Shown: positions 46,301-55,326 of the stretch, one piece after another
Numbering within the stretch: the first letter of the stretch is position 1
Layout: each line of letters begins with the position of its first letter
NCBI RefSeq assembly: GCF_014204945.1
Contig: NZ_JACHMN010000002.1
Location: forward strand, 868,001-932,000
Reading direction: 5' to 3'
Origin: Allocatelliglobosispora scoriae
Lineage (GTDB): Bacteria; Actinomycetota; Actinomycetes; Mycobacteriales; Micromonosporaceae
Length of the DNA: 64,000 nt
Made by a program: the position numbers and the translations under genes
The notes under the pieces: generated by a model
Told to the model about the DNA's origin: nothing
Databases searched by the model: none
What the model saw: only the letters and a program-made list of their open reading frames with translations

Positions 46301-49074
46301 CGCTGGAACAGCTCGCGGGCCTCCTCTGCGGCTGCCTCTGCCGGAGCGTACCGCTGCTGATCGGCGAGAATCCTGCCCGTCGTGACCAGCGCTTCCGCCA
46401 GGCCGCGTCCGGTGGCGCCGAGGGCCACGGACAGCAAGGGTCGCTGCAACTCGGCCGACTCCGTCAACGCGGTCAACGCCTCGTCGTCACGGCCCGCGTC
46501 GTGGAGTAGGTAGCCGAGGAAGGCGAGAAGCGAGGCAAGGATGGATTCGTACCGTGAGGGGTCGGCGGGCACGAGGTCACGGTAGATCTGGATCGCCTCG
46601 GCCACCGCGCGGGCGGCGTCCCGCGGGCGCCGCGTCTGCTGCAGCCACTCCGCGAGATTGACCAGCGCGCCGCCCAGTCCAGGCCTGAATTCAGCGTCCC
46701 GCGCCGCCAGCCGCCGGTACAGTCCGACAGCCTCGTGGGTCGGGCTGAGCGCCTCGTCCGGGCGTACCCGGTGATGCGCCAGCACCCACGCAAGATCACT
46801 CAGTGTGTGGGCGAGCACGGGCTCGATGGTCGCCGGTGCATCACCGGCGAAGCTGCGCAACAGGTCCACAGCCGCGCGCAGGTCTGATTCGGCCTCCGCG
46901 AACCTACCGAGCTGCACCAGCCAATTGCCGCGCCGCTGCAGCGTACCGGCTCGCCGCTCGGCGTCGGTCCGCGTGCCCGCGTCCCGACTGGTGAACTCGG
47001 CGGGCAGCATTGCAAGGAGGAGCCGCGCGACCTGCTCGCCGAGCGGGGCCACGGCCTGATCGTATCGGTCCAGATCGTCCTGCATAGCCGTCAGGGTGTC
47101 GAGGTCGGCCTGCTCGGCGTGCCGTTGCAGGACCGCGAGCAGCTCGGGAGCCTCGGCCGACTGCAGGGCCGTACGGCATCCGGTCGGTAACACCACGTTG
47201 GGCCGGCTGGTCGCGAGCGCGTCGACCGCGTCAGCGACGAGACCCCGCTGCTCGGGCGCCGCGCCCGACCAGGCTCGCCACAGGATGACCATGATCTGCT
47301 CGAGCTGCTCCGCGTCCACATCGGCCAGCACTGCGGTGACGTAGCGCCGCGCGGCGCTCTCACCCATCTCCTGCAGTACGCCCACCACGAGCGTCTCGCC
47401 AAGTCGGTCCGGGGTCAGCGATGCCCATACCCCAGCCGGGTCAGGGTAAAGCCGCCGCAGCACGTGCACCAGACCGGCAGCCTCGTCGACCGGTCCCCCG
47501 CAGGAAATCAGCGCTCGACTCATGGCCGCCACGGCGGCGTCGACCGACCTCGCGGGGTAGAGCGTGGCCACGGCGAGTACTGGTTCGAGCAGCCAGTCGG
47601 CGGCGGCCGTGCGCAGGCCGGACCGGTCCGCAACGCGCTGCCAGTTCCGCGCCTCTCTATCTACCATGGACCGCAGCGACCCCGGCCGGTACACACGACG
47701 CGGCCTCACGGGCTCGGGCTCAGCGCGTCGCAGCACCTCGTCCAGCGCCAACACGTGCAAAGTCAGGGCTGAGTCGCCGGCGCGAGCGTGATTCAGGACG
47801 CCTTCGGCCAACGGCTCCTCGACCTGGCGGATCGCCAGGCTGAAGTCGCGAAACGCGGCGGTGAGCGTACGTCGAGCCGCCGCCTCGTCGCCGCCGATCG
47901 CCCGCAACGGCAGTACGGCTTCGTGGTCGACCAACGCCTGGTGCCCGGCGGCGAGCCGGTGCCACCAGCGCCCATCCGACCGGGCCAGCAGCAGGACGCG
48001 GACCTTCCCCGCCCAGCGCGGAGCCTGGCTCAGCAGCTGCTCAAGCTCCTCCGCGCGCGTCTCCGCGTAGTCCAGGACCGCGAGGACCCGGTGGCCGAGG
48101 CGCACCGCGTCGTCGATCACCGCCACGTCGAAGCCGACCGGGAGAAACCCGGCGACCCAGCCGTCCCGGTCGACGAGGTCGCACAATTCAAGGGCCAATC
48201 GGGTCTTACCGACGCCGCCCCCGCCATGCAAAAGGTACGCCGTGGAGGTGTACGCCGGCTCACGCAGGCACCAGTCCCGCAGAGTGTCGAACTCCGGCCG
48301 TGCCTGGAATTCCGTGACGCGGTTCTTCGGATCGAGCCACCATGACGGACGGGGCTCCTCCGTCGGTGGCGGGCTGGGCGCGAACCCGGACCGCCGGAAC
48401 AGCTCCCGCGCCACCTCGGTGCGCCGGGTCGCTCCGTCCCGCCATGCGGTTCCCGGCCGGTGCAGGGAGGTGTTCGCGGCGACCAGACCTGGGAGATGCT
48501 CGGCTATCACCGGCATTGGGATGATCCAGCCGCCCAGCGCCGCGTCGCGGTCCCGGGTGGCCTTGATCAAGCCGATGACACGTCCGCTTTCGCGGTCGAG
48601 GACAGCTCCGCCGCTCATGCCTGGCGGTATGGCGTCGCCGGTCACCTTGAGGAGTCCTCCGCTGACGCCGACCACACGCACCGCCACCGTGTCCTCGGCC
48701 GGGCCGGCGGTCAGCGTACGCAGACTGAAGCCGTGCCCGCTGACCCACGCTCCTGTACGCAGCTCAACCGTACCGAGCCAGGCTGAGGGAAGGGCGATCG
48801 CCTCGGCGATGACCAGCACGGCCAGATCGGGAAGCGGCCAGAAGTCGTCGTCGCCGGGGTCCACGGGTATGACTGTCTCGACGGTCGCGATCAGCGTCCG
48901 CCCCTGCCAGACAACGGTCGTTCGCCCTGCCGACTCGGCCCGAGCGGCAGCCCCGACGACATGAGCGCACGTCAACAGCCGGTCCTGACCGATGAAGAAG
49001 CCGCTGCCAGCGAAGTACCCGTCAACGTGGACCGCAGCGATGCACTGCCGCAGGAGGTCGACCGGCTGGCTCAC
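43363..49074 (-). CDS. Trypsin-like protease - STAND NTPase - TPR protein
   Basis: 1,903 residues from GTG 49074. Residues 1-200 are a trypsin-like serine protease with a complete triad: H38 in LLTCAHVVG, D83 in LPDLAVLVI, and S154 in PPGMSGGAVLD. Residues about 265-480 are a STAND-type NTPase: P-loop GGGGVGKT at 284-291 and VLAVLDYAETR (D335) as Walker B. The rest, from about 650 to the end, is dozens of TPR-like helical repeats (for example YAPAEAAAEEARELFQRLAE). This protease-STAND-TPR plan is known from actinobacterial NTP-dependent conflict systems: repeats sense a ligand, the NTPase oligomerises, and the protease is released. It lies seven bases after a Trypco1-type gene, its expected partner. 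No signal peptide, so cytoplasmic. Confidence 0.85.
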   Translation of the reverse strand: MSQPVDLLRQCIAAVHVDGYFAGSGFFIGQDRLLTCAHVVGAAARAESAGRTTVVWQGRTLIATVETVIPVDPGDDDFWPLPDLAVLVIAEAIALPSAWLGTVELRTGAWVSGHGFSLRTLTAGPAEDTVAVRVVGVSGGLLKVTGDAIPPGMSGGAVLDRESGRVIGLIKATRDRDAALGGWIIPMPVIAEHLPGLVAANTSLHRPGTAWRDGATRRTEVARELFRRSGFAPSPPPTEEPRPSWWLDPKNRVTEFQARPEFDTLRDWCLREPAYTSTAYLLHGGGGVGKTRLALELCDLVDRDGWVAGFLPVGFDVAVIDDAVRLGHRVLAVLDYAETRAEELEQLLSQAPRWAGKVRVLLLARSDGRWWHRLAAGHQALVDHEAVLPLRAIGGDEAAARRTLTAAFRDFSLAIRQVEEPLAEGVLNHARAGDSALTLHVLALDEVLRRAEPEPVRPRRVYRPGSLRSMVDREARNWQRVADRSGLRTAAADWLLEPVLAVATLYPARSVDAAVAAMSRALISCGGPVDEAAGLVHVLRRLYPDPAGVWASLTPDRLGETLVVGVLQEMGESAARRYVTAVLADVDAEQLEQIMVILWRAWSGAAPEQRGLVADAVDALATSRPNVVLPTGCRTALQSAEAPELLAVLQRHAEQADLDTLTAMQDDLDRYDQAVAPLGEQVARLLLAMLPAEFTSRDAGTRTDAERRAGTLQRRGNWLVQLGRFAEAESDLRAAVDLLRSFAGDAPATIEPVLAHTLSDLAWVLAHHRVRPDEALSPTHEAVGLYRRLAARDAEFRPGLGGALVNLAEWLQQTRRPRDAARAVAEAIQIYRDLVPADPSRYESILASLLAFLGYLLHDAGRDDEALTALTESAELQRPLLSVALGATGRGLAEALVTTGRILADQQRYAPAEAAAEEARELFQRLAEDLGADVRVPMADCLMLLADLYAATGQFVRYAAVAAEAIVLHRALAENDPEYFGALLSHSLAHLYVALQSTDAPGDQLDALMDEIVVRSRLLASTVPVHGELAFIHVLLDMSDRLSATDRLPGALDLLREAVGVGRAAFGRDPEAFTDPLVRSLMRLAELYGDAAQFLDAIPVAQEAVALCDAFGQPDRLDDRYLLVVALTRLSAALTGSGNVPAAIIHARRVISVLEGTTLDDEPGYITGIRESMTDAIQAFEDEDARGDRASSALDQEAPVPAAGQRAAADAAGVAALAGCFREAWDLLARREPTAAALNGVRDALAQVLAVGDGEHAAILLSNALLDGAEALWSDGHVDDAATLLERGIEVFRSLAVGNRIDFEYALAVALTEFARQRADAGGLDEANVLVTEAVFLLRRVSSHLPVVVPMLASALSLHAHLLAGSGQEREALPALREAVVLGRQIVADDPLRVGPEWRQQVKDLMSMLDSYRQLAAGLGRAEEAHAVAVERLGWLKNLSEGSTEPLARDLFHEAMNLVDRASGTPGYESALTESARYARLLHEDGDADMTAVKVAVLAGLAALTAALDDQPTALAEAEALIEQCRLWAAAEPVAARPTLVNLQSLYAQLLQNAGLLVEAGSVLAESEAILQEYMDYRAVDEVHQLASIIGERSRIAGLLDDNGEALDLALRAVAIHRRAVAIDPDGDQADLVRSICTAANVSAALNRYADTRRLTREAVALLRSRVPLDPAATELSLAQMLLLDGLAELSLAALDEDGHRRWRRWRTDEEEAPRSVPAFYEATEILRRLASHRPDGLDPSALIPIALALRQCLDFGSVVDAEFLGDQLAQMAAELRPSPDRPPSADVLLAIRLAAGTFALSDQPAPAVPLYTELVRLHRITGEVLSPRDYADDLYHLGEALLFSGRPAEAVVALTEAAVATGAEAPDDPDTDSRLFMCEFWLNSARAQLDSTDPSPGTESEP

Positions 49075-49081
49075 GCCCGCC

Positions 49082-49429
49082 TCAGCTAGCTGGCACCGCA
49101 GGATCGGCCGACGCCAGCGGCCAGTCCAGTTTGACCACCACCGATGCTTCGCCGGTCCCCTCGGCCAAGATGCTGACCAGCTGCCCCGACTTCACGCCGA
49201 GCTTCAGACCGAACTCCACGGAGATCTGCGACGGCCTGTCTGGCAGCCCTTCTCGGACGTGGGAGAGGATCCAGGACGATACGGACGAGATCTGCCCTCC
49301 GAGCGCCTCCGCGTGGAACAGCCGTGGTCGGGCGCCGACATCGCTCTGCGCTGGGACAGTGACTTCCGCGAGGATGCGCGTACCATCCGGAAGTTCGACC
49401 TCGACGATCTCAGACCTTGCCCCGGCCAT
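49082..49429 (-). CDS. CU044_2847/Trypco1-type protein
   Basis: 115 residues from ATG 49429 (GGGGAGG five bases upstream; longer readings to 49564 are not credible). MAGARSEIVEVELPDGTRIL..., then LGGQISSVSSWILSHVREGL, and SQISVEFGLKLGVKSGQLVS followed by EASVVVKLDW. This layout, a beta strand with VELPDG, a central helix and the terminal VEFGLKL...GxASVVVxLxW strands, matches the trypsin-co-occurring domain 1 family. Such proteins accompany trypsin-like effector genes of conflict systems, as here. It may regulate or present the protease. Confidence 0.8.
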   Translation of the reverse strand: MAGARSEIVEVELPDGTRILAEVTVPAQSDVGARPRLFHAEALGGQISSVSSWILSHVREGLPDRPSQISVEFGLKLGVKSGQLVSILAEGTGEASVVVKLDWPLASADPAVPAS

Positions 49430-49990
49430 GCCGTCCTCCCCGCGCTGCATCCGATGGGGACAGCAAACCGGAACTCCCGCCCCCTGACAAGTATTCATAC
49501 AGACAGATGTTTCTGCCAAGCACGGATGATCAACCCGCATCTGCGGCGTGCTGGAGGATTTCACGTCCAGGTTCAGCCTCGACGCTGCCGACTACGACAT
49601 GATGGGCCCGACCCTCGGGATGTGCCGCCGGTGCGCCAACGACGGCGACACCTACCGCGCGGGCGCGGTAGGGCCAGCAACAGCATTGATCCAGTTACCC
49701 AGTCGAATAACGACAGCTTCATCACACGTCCTCCCCTATGGCTAGCGGTCGCCGCGTCGCCGGACGCTGCTCGACGCCGAGCCCGCATGCCTGACCGGTG
49801 GACTGCTGGAACCTCGGGAGCGTTGCCCGCTGAGCCGCCATGGCACCGATGCCGACCAGTGCCGGACGATGATCCTGACAATTCGCCGTCAAGCCAGATG
49901 CTTTATACGGCGGCCGACGGCAACGAACTCGTTCAGGCTCTGGCGTCAGCAGTTGGACCGTGATGCGGTCGGCCGTACAGCCCGCTGGCG
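49430..49990. other. Region between the two protease systems
   Basis: It contains the promoter of the Trypco1-protease operon and the downstream end of the CHAT operon. A plus-strand frame at 49548-49745 (VLEDFTSRFSLDAADYDMMG..., CRRCANDGD) has somewhat protein-like sequence in its first half and may be a gene remnant, but it is not callable. No terminator hairpin stood out. Confidence 0.4.
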
Positions 49991-52900
49991 CTATGCCCGC
50001 CCGGCATGGATGAACGCGCTCCACCGGCTGGGGCGCAGCGGCTCGCGGTCGCGCAGTGCCACGACAGCGTCGTGCAGCGCTCCAGCAGCCCTACCTGCCA
50101 TCAGCTGGCCGTCTTCGGCGACCGAGGTGTAAAACTGCTGCACGACCTGAAAGCTCGTGTCGTCTGCTACGGACCACAGTGTGGCAATGACCTGACCCCA
50201 GCCGTGGTACTGCATCGCGCTGGCAAGGCTGATCGCCTCATCCGGATTGGACGTACCCGTGGTGGCGGTCTGGCAGGCGGTGAGTACGGCCAGATGCCGG
50301 CCAGGCCCGGTTGAGAGCTCGTTCATGGTGAGCAGGCCGTCGCGCAGCAGGATTCCACCACGTGACGGGCGTTCAAGGTTCTGCGTGCCGTGGCAGCTCA
50401 GGTGGGCGATGGAGTATCGGCCAAGCGCGTCCTTGACGGTTTGGACTGTTGCGGAATGCTCGTCGAGCACCAGGGAGCCGTCCAGGAGCGACTGGATATG
50501 CGATATCTCCTGGCGCACCTGCGGCAGGGGCGCCGCACCCGGTGTTTCGTTCATTCCTACCAGCACCATGGTGCCCGGGTCTGACGTGCGGGGCGTTGAC
50601 GGTGTCTCGCTGAGGGCGCGCAGGGTGGGCGTGTAGGAGGAGATCACCCGGTCCAGCACGGTCGCGCCGGAAACGGTGTGGTCACCAGCGGCGTGAACGG
50701 GAAAGAGCGTCAGCGGGCCGGTCGGGCACCACCACACGTGAGAGATCGTACGCCGGTCCGTGGAGGGGGAAAGGCCGAGCAGCGTCATGACAGGTGCGGT
50801 GGCGGCATGCCAGAGCCAGATCAAGGTTTCGGTGATGGTGCGCTCCATAGCGAGGCGATTGACCACGCTGCGGTGGCGATCGAACGTCGTCAGCGCGTTC
50901 AGATATCGGCCGTGGTTCTGAAGCACCGTGGGGAGGTCGAGATCGGGCAACTCGACGACCCGTACGCTCGTCTTGTCCACGATGAGTGCGTCGGATCGCC
51001 AACTGCTCACGTTCAGCAGGACCACGATATCGCTGTCGCCCATTCCACTGCGCAGATCGTCGATGCGAGGCGGTTTCAGCAGGTGCTGCCAGCCCTCCAG
51101 CTCACGTACGCGGCCGACGAGTTCGTTCCACCTGCGCATGAGGGCTCGGGTATGGCTCACGCTGTCATCGAAGCCGGCGGTCAGGTTGGGGTTGTCGAGC
51201 TCGCCTCGTACGGCCTCCATCTCGTCGGCGAGTTGGGGATGGTCCTCGCGCAACGCCGTCAGATCGGTGTTGCCGTCGAGAAGCTGGGTCCAGAGCACCC
51301 CGCGGGCCTGCTCCAGCAGTTCGACTGCGAGGTCGGGCTGACCTGCGGCGATCGCGGCGGCACACGCTTCGCCAGCCAGTCCCCTGGTCGGGGCGAGTGC
51401 TTCCTGGGCGTCCTCGTGGTCCAGCCCGCGCCACGCCAGCAGGGGCAGCACGTCGATGGCGATGGTGAACGCCCGGCATGCTTCGTGCCATTCGCCCGCT
51501 GTCATCGCCACCTGCCCCCATCTGCGAGCGGCAGTTAGCCGGCTGAGGGCGGGCAACAGCTCGTCTCGCGCTGCCTCCTCCCACAGCCGTGCCGCCTCAC
51601 GCCATCCGTCGCCGCTGTCGCCATCGCGCAGGTGGCGGATCAGCAACGCGTTGGCCAGCAGGTCAAGCAGCATCGACCGTTCGAACCGGCCGGGTGAGAG
51701 CGTGGCCAGCGCCTGAGCGCCGAGCATGATGATCTCTTCGAGATCCTGCTCGTCCTGGGTTCGAGCAAAGCGCTCATTGATCATTACGCAGAGGAACACC
51801 TGGATGGCAGCCCAATTGGCCGACTGGTCGGCCATCACGGTTGCCAGTTGACGTGTCTCATCGATGGTCCGGTGCAGGGGGGCGATGTCCTCCTGCGTCT
51901 GCAAGCGGCTCAGCGCGGCCATGGCCCGGTTTAATATGATCATGGCCTGCATTGACTGATCGGCGTCGAGATCGGTGCGGGCGCCGTAGGTATCCGCCCC
52001 GGCATAGCTGTCGTCCGAGCCAGCAACCGGGTCCCGCATCCATCCGATCATCTGGAATAGAGTCCGGGCCATTGGCTCGAGCTCATCGGCGTTCACCAAC
52101 CCATCGAGCGCGTCATCCACACCTGCCAGGTCCGTCGACGACCCGGCGAGCAGATAGCGCGCCTGCCGGAGGTAGGCCAGGGTCGCACGCCGCTCCTGCT
52201 GTTCAGGCTCGTCGGCACCGATTCTGATGGCGCGCTCCAGCGCGGAGACGGCGTTGTCGAAGTCGGCGGCGACGCCGCGCACGAAGAAGCTGAGCCACAG
52301 CGCCCATGCGTGTTCACTAAGTGTCGCGGCGGTCAACATACCAGCGGCCTCGGCGATCGCCACGGCTTCACCAGTGATGAGGACACCGTCCGAGACGTAT
52401 GCGACAGCCGCCGCCCCCGACGGATCGGCCCGCAGGCTGAACCCAAGATCGATACGGGCGCCTAATGCCGAGCCGAGCCCTTGCAGGAGCGGCAGTCGCG
52501 CTGCCGGCTCAGCGGTCAGTGCTAGCGCCTCGCGGCGAAGATCGATCACCTCATCGAGATCGGCCACGCCCTCGGGCGGTTCGTACCGTGTCCACAGATC
52601 GCGGGCGAGGCTTTCCAGGTCGGACGCACGACGGCCGGACTGGCCCGCGGCATCCAGACGCTGCCGCCTGAACTCGATGGCCAGGTTCAGATCTGCGGCG
52701 GCGCCGGTGAGGCGATAGCGCTCCCTGTGGCCGATGGCGAGGTCGAACAGCCAGGTATCACGCGCCGGATGATCGGTTGGCGCCAAGCCAACCACGTCCA
52801 CGAGTATGGCGATGCACTTGTCGAGGTCGCCGCCTTCGCGAAGCGCCCGGTAACGGCTCCAATAGGCATCGGCAAGCAGCCCCTGCTGGATCACCCGATC

Positions 52901-55321
52901 ACCATCGGACTCCGGCAGGACTTCCACCACCCGCTGGCGCGTGGCGATCTCCTGCTCCAGGTCATCGATGATCCCGCTCTTCTGGTATGCAGTGTCGAAC
53001 CCCCAGGCGAGATGCTTCAGTCCGCTGGTCAGCGTCGCAGACGCGACAGCAGCCGCGTCGACGGCGATCTGGCTGTGCGCAATCCACGCCTGCAGGTCCT
53101 GCTGGATCTCCGATACCTCGTGCCGGAGCCGGAACGCGATGCTCAATTGCAGGTGACAGTCAGGTTGAATGCCGAGGTTGCGCTCACCCGGCGCGGTACC
53201 CAGAAGCCGGGCCTCGATCTCACGGTCGAGCTCCCCCGCATCGCCCGTGAACCGGTACCTACGCCGGTGCAGTTCGGCGAGTTCGCAGTGGAAGTGTCCC
53301 GCGGGACCGCTGTGCTCAGCGGCCTGGATGGCGGCGCGGGCGAAGTCGAAAGCACGGTCGAGGTCTGCGACGTCCTCGTAGCGATGGAACCTGATAACCA
53401 GCGCGTCGCCGACGTGGGCCAGTCCCGCCGCCTGATGACGGTGCCCCGTAGGTGTGACCTGCGCTCCCCGCTCGAAGGCGGTGACGGCTTCGTCGATGGC
53501 AGAGCGTTCACCGGTGGCGAAGAACCGGGATCGCCACGCTCCCCCCAGTTTGGACAGCCAGGTTGCCAGCTCCGGATCGGTGGGATCGGCCAGGTCAACG
53601 GCTTCGGCGAGCGCACCGATCGCGGCATCCACGTCGCTGACCTGGCGAGTAGCTCTATATCGGGCCAGTAGCCGGTTGGCCCAGGCCGCGAGACGCACCG
53701 GGCGCTCGCGGGCGTCGGCGGGCGTCAGCACCACGGCTCGGGCACGCGCCTGCACGGCGAGGTCAAGGTCGGCGGCATCCTTCGACTGCTCGAACAGGTT
53801 CTCCAGAGCCAGTCCAAGGTTGCCCGCGAACACCGCCTGGTCTGCGGTGTCGCTGCTGTGATCGAGAGCGAACTGATAGAGCTCGATACAGCGCCGGATG
53901 TCGTCTGCTCGATGCTCCAGCCAGAACCGATCGATCAGAGTGTTCGCCAGACGGTTGGCGTGATCTGGCCGGTCGGAGTCGGCGGTCGCCAGGGCCCGCT
54001 CCCTGAGCTGAATCGCTTCCTCCAGCATGCGGGGATCGCGCGTGGCCTCGTACTTGCTCACGTAGCGGGAGGCCAGCGCGGTCACATACCACGGCGGGGC
54101 CTCATCGCCGCGGATGCGTACCGCATCGGACATGGCCTCGATGCAGCCGTCCAGGTCAGCCTGCTCGCCAAGGCGCTTGTACCGCTTGTGGAGCACGTCA
54201 TCCAGGCTGGACAGCCGCCGAGAGCGGGTAGTGCCCCCGCGCGGGGTCAAGGCGAGGCTGGCTCGGTGGGCGGCGATCGACTCTTCCAGATCCTGCAGCA
54301 TGTCCAGGAGATCGAACCTGGTTTCCAGGCGTACGCCCAGCGTGAGCAGATGCGCGGATCGTTGTATGTCGTCGTCGGACAGCTCGACGCAGTGCTGGGC
54401 CAGCGTGATGCATTCGTCGAGATCCTCCTGCCTGCCGGTGAGCTCATGGCGCTGATGCAGCAGGTCTTCCAGCGCCGAAACGCTGGTGATGCGCTCGGCA
54501 GGGTCGGTGGATGATTCGCATTCCTGGCGCGCGGCGGCAATCGCGGCGTTCAGTGTCTCCGGTTCACCGGTGAGCTCGAACTTGTCGGCCAGCGTCCTTC
54601 GCAAGGCCAAGAAGGCGGTCGCCCTGTCCTCGGGCGCCGTGGCTACGTCCAGCAGGCGGTGCAGCGTCGCGATGAGGGCATCGAGCGTGGCCACCTCGGG
54701 CGTCTGTACATTACGCGCCTGTTGCGCCAGGGCGAGCAGGCTCAAGCGGTCGGACAGGTCTCTGCGTTCGGCGGCTGGCGTCAGGTCCACAGCCTGCTGG
54801 GCGAGGTCGACGGCGCGCAAGACGTCGAGGGGATCTGCGTGCCGTATGTGGCGGGCGAGCCACCGGTCGGCCTCCACCGCCAGGCACTCGGCCCGCTGCC
54901 GGTCATTGACCGCCAGCGACCGCGCCTGCTGGGCCAGCCGGAGGGACTCCTCCAGGTCGGAGTCGCTCTCGTTTGCGGCGTCACGGGATGCGAGAACGAA
55001 TGACAGGTCAAGGCAGAGCTGCATCTGCGCCCGGTGCCCGCTGGGGGTGAGCTGTAGCGCCTGGGTGAGCATGCGCACGGACTCATCGGCGTCCTGTGCG
55101 GCGCCGGCCCACCCGTCGATCGTGGATCGGCGAAACAGCGATCGGCCCAAGGCTGCGTAGCGACGGGCCATTCGTACCGGCGCGACGCCCTCGGCGAGCA
55201 GGGACCTACGCCGTGCATCGATGGAACGTGTCAGATCAGCCTGGTCGCCGCTGAGCTGGTGACGAGTACGTCGCAGATTTGCCATGAGACCCGCCCGAGC
55301 GGCGGAGAACCTGCCGGCCAC
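49991..55321 (-). CDS. TPR-CHAT caspase-like protease
   Basis: 1,776 residues from GTG 55321; ATG 55285 (MANLRRTRHQ) is an alternative. Residues about 30-1,400 are tandem TPR-like helical units with a recurring D-L-D-x-A pattern (DLDECITLAQHCVELS, DLDGCIEAMSDAVRIR, DLDKCIAILVDVVGLA). The C-terminal ~280 residues are a CHAT domain. The catalytic dyad is present: H1644 in IAHLSCHGTQ and C1683 in LAVLTACQTA. CHAT proteases are caspase relatives used in bacterial conflict and regulated cell death systems (for example TPR-CHAT with gRAMP). The gene is the last of three leftward genes after a zinc-ribbon and a four-TM protein, which are likely partners. Confidence 0.85.
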   Translation of the reverse strand: MAGRFSAARAGLMANLRRTRHQLSGDQADLTRSIDARRRSLLAEGVAPVRMARRYAALGRSLFRRSTIDGWAGAAQDADESVRMLTQALQLTPSGHRAQMQLCLDLSFVLASRDAANESDSDLEESLRLAQQARSLAVNDRQRAECLAVEADRWLARHIRHADPLDVLRAVDLAQQAVDLTPAAERRDLSDRLSLLALAQQARNVQTPEVATLDALIATLHRLLDVATAPEDRATAFLALRRTLADKFELTGEPETLNAAIAAARQECESSTDPAERITSVSALEDLLHQRHELTGRQEDLDECITLAQHCVELSDDDIQRSAHLLTLGVRLETRFDLLDMLQDLEESIAAHRASLALTPRGGTTRSRRLSSLDDVLHKRYKRLGEQADLDGCIEAMSDAVRIRGDEAPPWYVTALASRYVSKYEATRDPRMLEEAIQLRERALATADSDRPDHANRLANTLIDRFWLEHRADDIRRCIELYQFALDHSSDTADQAVFAGNLGLALENLFEQSKDAADLDLAVQARARAVVLTPADARERPVRLAAWANRLLARYRATRQVSDVDAAIGALAEAVDLADPTDPELATWLSKLGGAWRSRFFATGERSAIDEAVTAFERGAQVTPTGHRHQAAGLAHVGDALVIRFHRYEDVADLDRAFDFARAAIQAAEHSGPAGHFHCELAELHRRRYRFTGDAGELDREIEARLLGTAPGERNLGIQPDCHLQLSIAFRLRHEVSEIQQDLQAWIAHSQIAVDAAAVASATLTSGLKHLAWGFDTAYQKSGIIDDLEQEIATRQRVVEVLPESDGDRVIQQGLLADAYWSRYRALREGGDLDKCIAILVDVVGLAPTDHPARDTWLFDLAIGHRERYRLTGAAADLNLAIEFRRQRLDAAGQSGRRASDLESLARDLWTRYEPPEGVADLDEVIDLRREALALTAEPAARLPLLQGLGSALGARIDLGFSLRADPSGAAAVAYVSDGVLITGEAVAIAEAAGMLTAATLSEHAWALWLSFFVRGVAADFDNAVSALERAIRIGADEPEQQERRATLAYLRQARYLLAGSSTDLAGVDDALDGLVNADELEPMARTLFQMIGWMRDPVAGSDDSYAGADTYGARTDLDADQSMQAMIILNRAMAALSRLQTQEDIAPLHRTIDETRQLATVMADQSANWAAIQVFLCVMINERFARTQDEQDLEEIIMLGAQALATLSPGRFERSMLLDLLANALLIRHLRDGDSGDGWREAARLWEEAARDELLPALSRLTAARRWGQVAMTAGEWHEACRAFTIAIDVLPLLAWRGLDHEDAQEALAPTRGLAGEACAAAIAAGQPDLAVELLEQARGVLWTQLLDGNTDLTALREDHPQLADEMEAVRGELDNPNLTAGFDDSVSHTRALMRRWNELVGRVRELEGWQHLLKPPRIDDLRSGMGDSDIVVLLNVSSWRSDALIVDKTSVRVVELPDLDLPTVLQNHGRYLNALTTFDRHRSVVNRLAMERTITETLIWLWHAATAPVMTLLGLSPSTDRRTISHVWWCPTGPLTLFPVHAAGDHTVSGATVLDRVISSYTPTLRALSETPSTPRTSDPGTMVLVGMNETPGAAPLPQVRQEISHIQSLLDGSLVLDEHSATVQTVKDALGRYSIAHLSCHGTQNLERPSRGGILLRDGLLTMNELSTGPGRHLAVLTACQTATTGTSNPDEAISLASAMQYHGWGQVIATLWSVADDTSFQVVQQFYTSVAEDGQLMAGRAAGALHDAVVALRDREPLRPSRWSAFIHAGRA

Positions 55322-55326
55322 AGTGA

